Shown: positions 33,066 through 44,330 of the stretch, one piece after another
Layout: each line of letters begins with the position of its first letter
Numbering within the stretch: the first letter of the stretch is position 1
Source of the DNA: Emmonsiellopsis sp. PD_33
Lineage: Eukaryota; Ascomycota; Eurotiomycetes; Onygenales; Ajellomycetaceae
Reading direction: 5' to 3'
Assembly (NCBI GenBank): GCA_032988165.1
Contig: JANTQF010000258.1
Coordinates: 1-49,611 of the forward strand
Length of the DNA stretch: 49,611 nucleotides
Program-made: the position numbers and the translations under genes
Notes under the pieces: generated by a model
The model's input: the letters and a program-made list of their open reading frames with translations, nothing else
The model's database searches: none
Told to the model about the DNA's origin: nothing

Positions 33066-34266
33066 ATGTCTCCCCCGCATCAGCAATCAGGCCTTGACCG
33101 CCTCCCCGTCGAAATCTTCAATGAGATACTCTCCTACTCTGATTTCCGCACCGTCAAATCCCTATCTCTCGTAAACAAACTTTCGAGGTTAAGGTGTCTC
33201 TCCGTGGTGTTTCGCAGTATCCACTGCAACTTTTCCCGTGACGCGTTGGATGGCCTTCGTCTTCTTTCCAACTCGGAAGACATTCGCCAGCATGTGGTCT
33301 GGGTCACTTATAATGTGCCGGATATTTTAGACCCCAGTTAGCAAAGCATGCCTTTCCATTATCAAAATGTTTTCAATCTTGTTAATTATTTTGTTTTTTT
33401 AATCAGGGGTGGTCGATTTCGACAAATTCCATGCTCAGCTATATTCCAGACACTCGCACAGCGAGGAAGACACGAATCACTATTACTACAGCCAACTCTG
33501 TATGGATGGATTCCCAGAATACGAATCCGACGGCGGGGAGGATAAATTCCCAGAATACGACTCCGTTTATGAAGTTTACAAGCCCATCGGTAATATGCAG
33601 CAAGCGGTGCTTGATGAGAACCTAGACAGGGAAGTATTTCTAGTCGCCATTCCCCGGTTCACAAATCTTGCCGGGTTTACATTACGTTACAACATGCTTG
33701 AGGTAGAGAGGGGATATTTCCACATGCTGCACTGGCTAAGATTGAAACCTGAAACCTCTCTTGAACGCCACCTAAATGTGGTGGGATCTGCGATCCGCCA
33801 GGCAAGGAGCCAGGGCATATGTGTTCGGGCCGTCGAGTTCGGCGGTAGCAATGAAGCGGGCTGGAAAAGCGCAGACTTATATGATTCTGCCGAATCTGTC
33901 CGTGACATAGTAGCGGATGCTGAGGTCCTGCGTCTTCTCCGTGCTGGAGGCATGATGGATTTAGTACTTTGGACAGATGGATTGGCCAGTCTGAAAGATC
34001 TCCAGCTTTGTGGTTCGAGGAGTTCTCTGAGTGTCCTTGGGGCGTTCCTTGAAAACCATTCGAGCACCCTTCGGACTATCCGGATCCACAAGGTCACTGT
34101 ATCGGCTGACATGGAAAATGAACGGCTTTCTCTGACGCCTGATCTTCTGCGTAGGATGCTCAAAGGACTAGATATCCAGGCGGTGGACGAACTCTGCATG
34201 CATCATCGCCGAAGGAAGCCGAGCAAGGCCATGGGGACCAAAATACTCCTGACGAAAAAGGTGTGA
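33066..34266 (+). CDS. F-box domain protein
   Basis: Two exons, 33066-33336 and 33407-34266, joined in frame across a 70-base intron (GTTAGC...AATCAG). About 376 residues. The N-terminus GLDRLPVEIFNEILSYSD followed by LSLVNKLSR (about 8-45) is a clear F-box. The rest resembles the variable, partly leucine-rich substrate-binding part of fungal F-box proteins (for example SLKDLQLCGSRSSLSVLGAF). It would recruit a target to an SCF ubiquitin ligase through Skp1. An acidic repeat-like stretch with two FPEYxS units (about 115-130) is notable. Nothing ties it to the metabolite cluster beyond position. Confidence 0.82.
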
Positions 34267-36205
34267 CGTCCTTCACATTCTTGAGAAATAAATGCGGATG
34301 GTTAGTCGGGGAAGGGCGGGGATGATTTGATATAATTATTCGGCAGTTTCGTTTGCAGGGCGGTTTTCCCCCGGTTTTCGATTAAGAGAGTGCGAGGATT
34401 TTCTCCAAGCGCTCCGGCGCGTTTATTTGGCGCAAAAGCAAGTTCTTCAGTCAACCTCTAGCAGATTGATGTGAAGCTCATCCATACGGATTTTGTTTGG
34501 ATTTCTTTGAATACTAGTAATCTTCGTCCAGTCAGCTTCGGGCCACCATCCAGACAGAGTAAACGGCATACTCATAGTACTGCTTGATGTGGCCAGAGTG
34601 TATTTTCCGATCCCATATCACCCCATTGCGGTCTCTCGCAGTTAATGCTGAGCTTGGTGTTTCAATGAATGACCAAAATATGAGCGTGGCCTCGACGAGA
34701 TATGGAAGATGCTGAAAAGCAAAGTCTCCCATTGCTGCCATTGATGCGGCTCAAGCGCAAGGCAAACAGGCCTCAACTTTCAAGTCTGGGGCCTCGTATG
34801 AGTGGAGTCCTTTTAGTCAACCAGCGGTGATATCAGTGAGTCCAATTGGCCAGGATAGACTAGTGCTTTGCCCATTTCGATTGATCCAGGAGCTAAAAAA
34901 AACTCAAAGATGGCAGCCGAGCCCGGCAAACGCGATCGGGCTCTGGTGATGATCATGAATCGCCCGAAAGATCCCGCGTCTTGATTATAATTAATCTGAG
35001 GTTCAGGATCAGTATCCCCGATTTCTTTCGTATGTGGTCTTTCTTTCTCCTCGCGATGAGACAGATAGAAAACGAAGCCCAACAAGAGTAATAAAACTTG
35101 CAAGTCAAGGTTGGCGAGACATAAAAACCGTGACCAATTAAAGTCCAGCGCGAAATCAGCCACACTCAATCTGCTGGACTGTCGGTGGTCGGGACAAGCC
35201 CCTCTTCTCTGCAGCAGCTCGACAAGTCATGAAATGGAATACGAGCAATCAGGCAGGGTTGCACCAACCATGCCTCTCCGAGCCAACAGAAACTGTTTCT
35301 TCAAGACGTGCTGCACTTTCGAGAAGATATTGGGTGAAGGAAGTTCAATATCAAAGAGTTAACCCAAGATCAACGTCGTCAAAATAAGAGATGTTCATGA
35401 CTCAGCAAGCTGCACGGACATGACTCTCCAACCTAAACGCAGAGCCGCATACTAATCTCACCGTCCTTGATCTTGCTCGACAGCGGGAGAATCTGAACAA
35501 CAAATCGCGGATTGACAAGGTCTTCCACGTCATAAAATGGTGGGTTGCAATGTGCCGTCAACAGTCGCATCCGCGATGAACCATCTGGCATCAAACCCCC
35601 AGACTGGCCAATAATGGACTCCGCCAACAACCCGCGCCCCAGGATCGAGGAATGGCCCTCTTTGGACACTGGACAGCTTCTCTCGCGGTCAGGCCACCCC
35701 TGTTTTCAGCCTCATGATGAAGCATGGTTTGCTCAGCAGCAGCCTGGCACAAATTTCGACAGACTTCCGCGAGGGAAATACCCTGCCACCTGCGATCGGA
35801 ACTACTGGCTACCAGAGAAACCCCCAAGGAAGATTCAATGAGCTTCTCTGTTTGAGGCTCTGGCTCGGAAACTCTATCGTATGGCAAGGCTTCTTCATTG
35901 GCTGGCATGGCTGTTAGGCGTTGACCAACTCTCGGATCGGCAGTATATTCTCGTATTTATTTCAAAAGAAGCCACAAACTCCGCACCAGGGAGGTGACTG
36001 GCAAAAGCCATATCAATTTCCAGTCACAGCCATGAGCTTCGCCTCACCCCTTGCTGGCAGAGCCGAGAAGAGCGTGGGCTCTCCCATTTTTCCCCAGTGG
36101 CCGGAATTGTTTTTAATTCTGCCCTCTCCCCCCAGCTTCTTCTTTCTTTCATTCAGTCATCCATTTCTTTGCGATTCCTCATAATTTCACGCTGATATTT
36201 TCATC
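34267..36205. other. Region with several weak minus-strand frames
   Basis: About 1.9 kb. On the minus strand, frames at 35433-35669 (ends QILPLSSKIKDGEISMRLCV), 35591-35908, 34813-35169 (one hydrophobic segment, VLLLLLGFVFYL) and 34532-34741 have protein-like composition. They could be exons or remnants of one or two unrecognised genes. An acceptor AAACAG near 35700 could link the first two, but I could not fix a donor. No domain is recognised, so no CDS is called. Confidence 0.35.
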
Positions 36206-37182
36206 ATGCCTTCCTGGGCCAATTTCTCCGTTCTCTCGCTCCTCGCGCTCTCTACCTATTCCCTTGCAAAGCAGCAGGCCGTAGACAGATTGTTCAGAGC
36301 CGGAGGTGTTGGAGAGCTCCTGGAATCAGTCGACAGCGGGACGAGTCCCAATCCAGTACCAAGGGATTTACTGTCATTGGTCAAACGCGACTGCCCGCGG
36401 CCTTGCGCAAGCGGCTACTGCTGCGCATCCGACGGACTTTGCATCAACTCTCTCCGAGACTCCTGCTGCGGTGGTTTCTTCTGCAACCCTGGCTACCAAT
36501 GCTGCCATGACGGCTGTATCTTAGAATCCGAGGAGTGCTGCAAGAGCGGCGGCTATTGCAAAACTGGCTACGAATGCTGGAAAATTGATGGCGTCCCCAA
36601 GTGCTGTCCTGGTGGGGATTGTGATGGCGGCGGTCTGGACGCCCCCGGCGGTGGTGGATCTGGTGGCTCTGGCGGCTCTGGCGGCTCGACGATCACCAGG
36701 TCGAGCGGCGGCAGTGACTATTTCACTTGGACTGTGACATGGTAAGAGATTCTGTTCTTACCACTTGTTCCTTTTTGCAGTCTTTGGAAATAAACTAATC
36801 CCTCAACAGGACATACTGGGTCACCTTCTACACCTACTACATTCCCAGCACGCGGTCAATCCGAACCTCCACCTCAACAACGACAAAAACCACCGTATCC
36901 TTCTATGCCACCGACTCCCTTGACGCTTCTTCGTCTTTCAAAGACTTCTCCGCCACCATGACTTTCGCCGCCCCCGCAAGCGCCACCGATCCGCCAACCC
37001 CAACCGACACCGGTTTCAATCTCGGTGGATCCGGCTCCGATCCCACCGGTCAACCTGGGAATGGCTTGGTTGCTGCAGGCGGCGTTGGCGCTCTTCGACC
37101 TTCTGCGGGTATCTGGAGCCGGAACGCCGCGTTGATGGCCGGTGCCGCTCTTGTCCCTGGCCTGCTTGCAGTTTATCTGTAA
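36206..37182 (+). CDS. Secreted GPI-anchored cysteine-rich wall protein
   Basis: Two exons, 36206-36741 and 36810-37182, joined in frame across a 68-base intron (GTAAGA...CAACAG). About 302 residues. A signal peptide covers about 1-21. A Lys-Arg pair in SLVKRD is a likely Kex2 processing site, directly before the Cys-rich region. That region has repeated adjacent cysteines (YCCAS, SCCGG, QCCHD, ECCKS, KCCPG) with about 20 Cys in 75 residues, suggesting a compact disulfide-knotted domain. A Gly/Ser linker, a Ser/Thr-rich stretch and a hydrophobic C-terminal tail (LMAGAALVPGLLAVYL) without charged end residues follow, typical of GPI attachment. A surface or cell-wall role is expected; ligand binding is unknown. 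Confidence 0.85.
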
Positions 37183-37947
37183 AGGGGCAGCAGATCTCGC
37201 CAGCAGTCTGAACTTCGTGCGAGGCGATATGATTCAGACCCATTTTTCTTCCTTCATCCTGCGTGTCCTGTTACATTTAATACTCTGTTTTTGACGGTAG
37301 CGGCGACACTCCTTGGCCTGATATTCCTGCAGTGATGTCGTGGCCTTTTTGCTATTTAAGCTGAGCTCTAGTGTTTTGTTTTTCGCGTTGATACCTCCCG
37401 CCTGATGCGGCATTTGTATTTAATTAGTTTGACATCTATATATTTAACCCTTTCCACAATAGTGAGACATTTTGGGTGGAAGATCTAGTTATTCTCTTAA
37501 AAGGACATGGTTGTACCCTCCTAGCCCATACTATGTTCTAATGCTTTCTTTTCTTCAAGCGTAGAATCACCCAACAGCCATTAGTGCTTTTATAGGTTCT
37601 CGGTTCTGTTCCTTGCTCGGGCATATTTTGAACTGCTTCAAATAGTAGTATATATATATTACCAGGAGTTCATGGTGGAGAGTTTCTAAAATGCACACCT
37701 TCGAATCATTCATTCAGAAAGCGACCAACTAAAGCCAACCAACCCCTCTCCTCCTAAGCCCTGGATTCCCCATGCCAGGACTCAGGATGTTGGGCTGTAG
37801 TATTCTTCATAGATCGAAGCAGCGTTGGCCGGAGATGGCGCTAAACCCTTTTGAGCGGTCTTGCCTCTCCCGCATCTCAAAAATCGCAGACCAGCAAAAC
37901 ATCGCCAGCTTCAACTTGCGGGACCAGCACACCACAGCTCGCCCACC
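37183..37947. other. Intergenic region between wall protein and Arp9
   Basis: About 765 bases. It holds the wall-protein 3' UTR and the Arp9 promoter. A TATATATAT tract lies at about 37650. No gene is supportable. Confidence 0.5.
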
Positions 37948-40197
37948 ATGCCGGCCTTCAAGGACGAACACATTCTGGTATGTACTGTCTTTGCCCAAGC
38001 TTGCTTTTGTGCGGTTACCCCCCTCATATCCCTTGCGCAGCTGCTGATGTGGACTTGTTCAACCCCAGATCATTGCGCCGGGCTCGCAGACCACCCTGGC
38101 GCAACTGGGTCTGCCCGAGTCTTTCACGCCTGCGAAATTCCGCTTCCCGACGCGCATGTTCCCTGCCGAGAAGAAGGGCGAATGGGAACCTTACAAAGTG
38201 CGCGAGAGGGTGGTGGTTAAGAATACCGCTCCCGCGCCTGCTACCACTACGGCGACGGCTACCACGATGACTACCACCGCGACGAATGATGCGGCGAGCA
38301 ATGGGGTCGAGGCTAAGCCGGATGTTGAGATGAAGGATGCGTCAGAGGGCGAACCGAAGCCCGCGGAACCACAAGCCGGGGAATCAAAGTCAGACGATCC
38401 CAAGCCCAAGCCAGAAAACGCGCACGAAGAACCCGCGCCAGAGCAAGAGGAGGAAGAGATAATATACGAAGAAGACCCAACCTCAGACGAAGGCGCCGTC
38501 TATCCCATCCGCAACGGAGAAATCGTCGACTGGCCCTGCTTCTTCGCGTTTCTATCACACATCTTCAAAACCCTCAGCCCCCCCTTTCACACACCCATCA
38601 TGCTCATCGCGCAACCGGTATGGACCGCGCGAGACCGCGAGGCCATTACACAGTTTGTGTTTGAGAAGTTTCAGACCCCTGCGTTTTGTCTAATGGACTC
38701 TGCGCTGGCTGTTTGCTACGCGTATGGAACGGCAAATGCCACTGTAATCGACATCGGACATGGCAAGGCTGATGTCACGGCCGTTACTGACTTTGTAGTC
38801 AATGACCATGGGAGAGGTCTGGCGGTGCCGAACTGCGGTGGTGAGGCCATGACGGATCGGCTGGTTGAGTTGCTCGGTCCGAAGGGCTTTACGCGGGATA
38901 TGTGCGAGCAGCTTAAGAGGAGTAATATCTGTGAGATCTTACCCGCGGGAACGCCGCTTCCGGGCAGCTCGACGACCACGTCACAGATCCCGAATTCCGC
39001 AGATGCGCCAGATGCTGTCGATAAGGATCTAGCTAAGCCTCCTGGCAAGGGGCCTGAGATGGCCAATGGAAGTGGGGATGTTGAAGAGGACGACGGGGTG
39101 CTCGATGTTGCCGCTATTGTCAGCAGTGGTAATACCAGCGAATTTCTCGCGAAACGGGAAAAGGAGAAGGCTGAAAAAGCGGCAGCTCGGAAGGCAGCTG
39201 GCGAAGCGGCAGGCGGGAAGCCTGTCCGGTTACCCAACTACAAGAAGGAGAAGGCTACGTTCCAGTATCATGAGTATGTCAAGGTCGAACCGAAGGAGGG
39301 AGAACCCCAAACGTCTGACCGGTTCGTCCGACAAAAACGGGACATTGAAGTTGGCATTGAACGATTCCTCCTCACGACGCCCAGCGAGACGAAATCCAAA
39401 GATCGCTGCAGTTATGGCATCCTCGACACACTTGCCGCGCAAATCCACCACACCATCCTCTCTGTCCCTGACGCGCCCAAGCGAAGCGAACTATGGGACT
39501 CATTCATCATACTCGGAAACGGCAGCAAAATAAAAGGTTCGCCGCCCCCATTTCCCCCCCTCCATCAACCCATTTACTAACTAGCCCAGGCTTCCCCCAA
39601 TCCCTCCTCTCAACCATAACCCAAAAATACGTCCTCTCCCCCTCCTCCGGCACAATCTTCACCTCCGAACTGCCGTCCTCAATGTCCACCCCCCTCCCAA
39701 CCGGCGGCACAAACACCCCCGCCCACCAACCCCCCGGCCCCCTCCTCCACCCCGCGGCGCACGGCGTAAACCCCCTCCTTGTCGCCGCCACCCACTCTAA
39801 TAACCCCGCAATCCCCAACCACCTCAACCCCAACGACCCCAACGCCGCCCACCACAACCCCCACTACCGCTCCACCGGCCACTCGCAAACACCCACCTCC
39901 ATCAGACTCCTCAAGCCACCCGAGTACTTCCCCGAATGGAAGGACCAGGGCGGCGCGGCGGGCGCTGCGGGGGCAGTTGGTGTAGGCGGTGCCGGCCTTG
40001 TAGGTGCCGCACAGGCGGCTGGCGGCGGTAGCAGCGGCGCGGGCGGTCATGTTGGGATGGAGGAGGCGATATTTCTAGGCGCGCAGGTCGCAGCGAAGGT
40101 GGTGTTTGTTATTGATCAGGGACTTAGTAAGGGCTTTTTGAGTCGCGGGGAGTATAATGAGGTGGGGCCGGGGGGGATTCATGAGTGTTCGTTGTGA
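37948..40197 (+). CDS. arp9: Actin-related protein Arp9, SWI/SNF and RSC chromatin-remodelling subunit
   Basis: Three exons: a 30-base first exon 37948-37977 (MPAFKDEHIL), 38069-39536 and 39590-40197. Introns are 91 and 53 bases, the second with a TTACTAAC branch point, and all joins are in frame. About 701 residues. The joined start, FKDEHILIIAPGSQTTLAQLG, closely resembles the yeast Arp9 N-terminus. Actin-fold pieces follow: MLIAQPVWTARDREAITQFVFE, ATVIDIGHGKADVTAV (phosphate-loop region), NCGGEAMTDRL, and the actin-like end YNEVGPGGIHECSL. It is longer than yeast Arp9 because of an acidic insert (about 75-150) and Asn/Pro/His- and Gly/Ala-rich inserts near the C-terminus. Arp7/Arp9-type subunits bind the HSA region of the remodelling ATPase. 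Confidence 0.85.
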
Positions 40198-41278
40198 TTG
40201 ACCGGGGCCTGATATGTGTGTTGTGTGTGGTGGTTTTGGATGGATGGGTGGATGGGTGGATGTGATTTATTTCATTTGATCATTTTTTTCCTTTCTTGCT
40301 TTCTGTATGCTATGTAGGTTAGGCTAGGCTAGGTTATTATGGAGTGGAGTGAATTGAAAATGGGAAATATCAGGGGGGCGTGGCGGGGCGCTTTTTTATT
40401 TGAACTTGTTTTTTTTTTTTTTTTTGTTAGAACTTTCATTTCATTTCTTGTTTCTCTATATATTCGTTGTCTGCCGAGAAGAATACACACGCCAACTACA
40501 TGGGTGGCTACATACCTGCCTTCTTCCATCTTCTATGGCCGTTGGCCCTACTCATGTGTGGTTATGATATAACAAGCCCGGATAAAGCAACGGCGATATA
40601 TATCTCCTCCCCCCTACATCACCACCCAATCAAACGGTATAAATTCGAAGCAAGAGATAAATCATCTATCCCATATCATTTAAAAAACACAAAACCGAGT
40701 TTAAAAAAAATATATTTCGCCCCGCATAAATAAACATTCGTTTTCGCCGAACCCAGACACAGATAGAGCGCCACGCCACGCCGTTACCAAAATGAAGCTG
40801 TGCCACGTGTAGATCGATTTGATGTGCGACGGCCGTGAAGAAAAAGAAGAAGGGATCGAAGGAAACATGACAAAACGCCCCCCGTGTATTTAGATACGTG
40901 GTAGTAAAAAAATAAAAACGAACGCCTGCGTTACTGGAGTCATGAGGTTGGTGTGGGGTTTTTTTTATCTTTAAGATCCATTGGACGGTTTCGTGTCATT
41001 AGATGGTCGTCGTGAGGGAGTTGATGTTGTTGTTTAGATAGAGAGTGCTATTGCGGTCGGTTGGCGTGAGTATGTATCGCCTTCGACTCCTCGTCGGGAA
41101 GGAAAGTCCGCCTTGGGTGGGAGGAGGTGTGTATTGTATTGTTTTCGTGATCGGGTCGGATTGATGGTCTGCTGAGTAGAAGCGCTGTTTTGTGCTATGG
41201 ATGGTAGGAGCTGGGTTAGTTACGTATCTAGGACGGCGGGTAGGTGGAAAGAAAATATATTACCTGATAGATTTGGGC
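40198..41278. other. Intergenic region between convergent genes, with T-run
   Basis: About 1.1 kb between the stops of Arp9 (+) and NC2-beta (-). It contains (GGATGG)n-like repeats at about 40237-40262 and a run of 17 or more T near 40409-40426. It should carry both 3' UTRs. Small frames here look accidental. Confidence 0.5.
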
Positions 41279-41982
41279 TCATCCCGTCGCGTTATACTTC
41301 TCCCCCGCGGAGCGGAACAGTTCCTGTTGCTGCCGCAGCAGCTCTTCCTCCGAGAGCCCGCTTTGTTCCATTTTATTGACCTTCTTCTCACGCGTCTATC
41401 ATTTCACAGCCATATTGTTAGCCATCCCGCCATCCTGTCACGTCATGACAGATATAGAGAACACCCACCTTCAGCGCCTCCTTATGCTCCTCCGCCACCG
41501 CAAGCACATCAGGCACATAATCGCCAAATCCCAGATCGGTCAACGCCTTCTCGATATGCTCGCATGCGATGGTCTTCTTCGCTTCCTTTTCGCTGATGTC
41601 GTTGGCTTCGGAGGAGATGAGCGTGATGAACTCGACGCAGCATTCGATTAGCAGGTCGCGCGCGTCCTTGGCGAATGTCTGGCCGGAGGAGGAGGGGAGG
41701 ATTTCGGTTATGATCTTTTGGACGGTGGCTGTGGGTGGGGGAAGTGGGGGGTTAGTTTAAGGGTTTTGGTAGTGGGGGAGGGCGTTGGAGGGTTTGTTTA
41801 TTATATTGGAATGGAGGGTGCTGGATGCTCTGTGACGAGGGGTACGGTGGGAGAAGGGATTCTTCTGTTTACGGTACCTTTTGGTAACGAAAGATCATCG
41901 TTGCCTGCGTTGTAGATGTTAGTTACGTGCGGGAAAACGCGGCGCTTCAAAGACACGTACCTCCGAACTCCCGATCTGACAT
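41279..41982 (-). CDS. ncb2: NC2-beta / Dr1 histone-fold transcription repressor (Ncb2)
   Basis: Four exons on the minus strand: 41982-41961, 41904-41878, 41728-41469 and 41395-41279. Two are tiny (22 and 27 bases), so the gene is easily missed by frame scanning. Introns of 56, 149 and 73 bases have GTACGT, GTACCG and GTGGGT donors. All phases join, giving 141 residues starting MSDREFGGNDDLSLPKATVQ. The core (about 13-100) is a histone fold: LPKATVQKIITEILP, DARDLLIECCVEFITLISSEAN, KTIACEHIEKALTDLGF. A Gln-rich tail with LLRQQQELF follows. This matches NC2-beta, which with NC2-alpha binds TBP on DNA and blocks TFIIA/TFIIB entry. Length agrees with the family (about 140). Confidence 0.93.
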
Positions 41983-43249
41983 GTTGGCTGATAAAGTGTT
42001 TACAGTCCTTCACGATAATAGCATCAAAAGGCTAGACGACGTGGGAGAAAGGGTGTGGTGGCGGAATATCTCGCTGTGTCTGCGTTGTTCTCCCTTGTAG
42101 ATTTATTTCGCGACGTCGCAAATATTCTGCCGCATCACGTGCCGGAATCCCTCTCACCGCCTTGGCGGCTGTTGCTGACTAAGCTCCACAGCTGCTTTAT
42201 AAATTTCTCTTTTTGGAATTTTCTCTTCTGAATTTTCTTCTTCTCTTCAACAACAACAATTTGTTTTCTTCTCTTTTCCTTTCTCACCACGCAACTAATG
42301 ACTGACCATGACCACAGCTGGGCAATGCCTGCTGCTCCATGCATTGAATGATAATGGTATGTTTGTTCTCCCTTCTCTCTACGCGTTCCCGAACTATCAT
42401 GATGAACCTTGTTGTCGCCCCTATCATACTACCAAACGGAGCTTCGGCTCTATTCGTGGTGATTTACCTGTCCTAGCCAAACGGACGTTCTGATCAAGTT
42501 TCCTCTCCGCGAGGATTCTACACTACTTTGCCTGTCGTCTTTTCTTCATTCGAAGGCCACTGCTGACTCGTTCAATGTATAGTTTTGTAGATTCTTTGGA
42601 AAACCTTTTCCACCTCATCTCTGGGCACTGGCCTACTAGGACTTGGACAACATCTGCCTCTCCCGGAATAAGATTGCCTGTACGTGTCGACGAACTAGGA
42701 AAGCTCCAACCAAACCCTGTTTGCAAATGGATTTCCGTGATGAGCGCCAAATTATGTACTATCAAATACCGACTTCATGACGAGAGCCTTCGGCTCGATT
42801 GCCTGATAACCCATTTGGACCCTATTTGGAACCTATCACGGAACGACGACGAATAGCGTTGGCTGACTCAAGGCTATGAGTTCTAGGGAGGCGGAATTGA
42901 GATGGGATATTTCCTTTTGTCGATTTTTTTTTCTCTCGTAGGTATGTTGAATATCAATCTTTTTTTTCCTTGCCATTTGTGTGCGTGTGTGTGTATCCAC
43001 CCCACTCGTTTAATCCACGAGACAAATGATTAAAACAACCACTCCATGCTAAATATAAAGACGCTTTATGTGTCTAATGCTTAATTCATGTGTCCATTTT
43101 TCATCTTTCGACTGATGTCTTTCCATTTTATTTACAATGTTCAATTCTATGCGCAATAGTTCATTGATTCGAGTCTTGCTGACTTGATAATTCTAGATTT
43201 TCCCTCTCGGTAGGCCGGTCCTCCATATATACCCCCCCCAATCCTTGCT
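41983..43249. other. Intergenic region, small ORFs only
   Basis: About 1.27 kb between the NC2-beta start and the SDR stop. A 93-codon frame at 42575-42856 (+) begins with ATG and has unbiased composition, but no domain. A start-like context at about 42294-42308 followed by GTATGT (42358) could be the 5' end of a spliced transcript. I could not assemble a convincing protein. A non-coding RNA or long UTR is possible. Confidence 0.35.
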
Positions 43250-44330
43250 TTACTCCTGGAACGCAGCCAGCTCCGGCTCATTCCACCTATATTATTATCT
43301 AGTCAACATTCCATAGCTCATAAACAATATCAAAAAAATGAAAAAAAAAAATCCACTCACGTTAAAAACTTCCCACTCAACTCCCGCGGCCCATCAACCA
43401 CCAACTTCGCAATAACATGTCCCGGCTGCTCAGGCCTAAGTAGCTTCCCCTCCCTATGCGCATTCAGGAAGCGTTCCCCGTACACGGGGCCCAGGACATC
43501 GATATGCTCTGCCCGTAGCTCCTCTTGCATCTGCGTATCGACCATGCCGGGCCGGATGGCGATGGAGGTGATTTCGGGCTCCTCGCAGGCTACGGTCATG
43601 TTGAGATGGTTCATGGCGGCTTTTGTGGAGCCGTAGAGGCCCCAGCCGGTCGTTGCGCCGGTGGCGGCGCCGGAGGAGGTGAAGATTATTTTGCCGTGGG
43701 TTTTGCGGAGGTGTGGGATTGCGGCTTTGACCTGTTGGAGAGGATGGGGTTAGCGAGTGATATCAGCCATCCATGGTGATCATGTAACATGTTATCCTTC
43801 ACATTGCATCTCTTCCGTCGTAAATCTCCCACCGTATCGTGTGCCATGCCCAAACCAACCAACCAACCAACCAACCAAAAAAAAAGATACAGAGAGAAAA
43901 GATACTCACAAACCCCACACAACTAACAAAATTAACATCCACCCCAGCCCTCCACCCCTCCAAATCCGCATCCTCAAGCCTCGTCACCGTCCCCAACGTC
44001 CCATGATTAAGCACCATCCCATCCAACCTCCCAAACACCCTCAGCGCAACCCCCACCGCCCTCTCGCCCAGCGACATATCGCTCGCGTCGCCCGTAACCA
44101 CCTCGACGCGGTGGGCGCCGTATTGCTCTTGTAGTTGCTGGAGGGGTGCGGCGGAGCGGGCGAGAAGGATTAGGTTATGTGAGTTTGGGGAGCGGAGGAG
44201 GTGGTGGGCGATTGCGAGGCCGATGCCTGGTGGTGGTTGAGGGGGTTAGGATGGTTTAATGGGGGTGGGGGATAAGGGTGGGTGGCTTACCGCGCGATGC
44301 GCCGGTGAGGAGGATGGTTTTTGAGGACAT
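43250..44330 (-). CDS. Short-chain dehydrogenase/reductase (SDR, benzil-reductase-like)
   Basis: Four exons on the minus strand: 44330-44291, 44226-43910, 43731-43361 and 43286-43250. Introns of 64, 178 and 74 bases; all joins are in frame. The tiny last exon supplies the typical SDR ending TWNEPELAAFQE in place of a false stop. About 254 residues, the classical SDR length. The first join makes the cofactor loop LLTGASRGIGLAIA (TGxxxGxG); LNHGTLG stands where NNAG is usual. The catalytic set is FTSSGAATG with YGSTKAAMNHL (YxxxK). The closest recognisable relatives are yeast Irc24/YIR035C-type NADPH reductases. A cytosolic carbonyl reductase is likely, substrate unknown. Confidence 0.9.

Noticed and set aside
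39507..40050. Minus-strand frames across the Arp9 3' exon
   Set aside because: Shadows of the Asn/Pro/His- and Gly/Ala-rich C-terminal inserts of Arp9.
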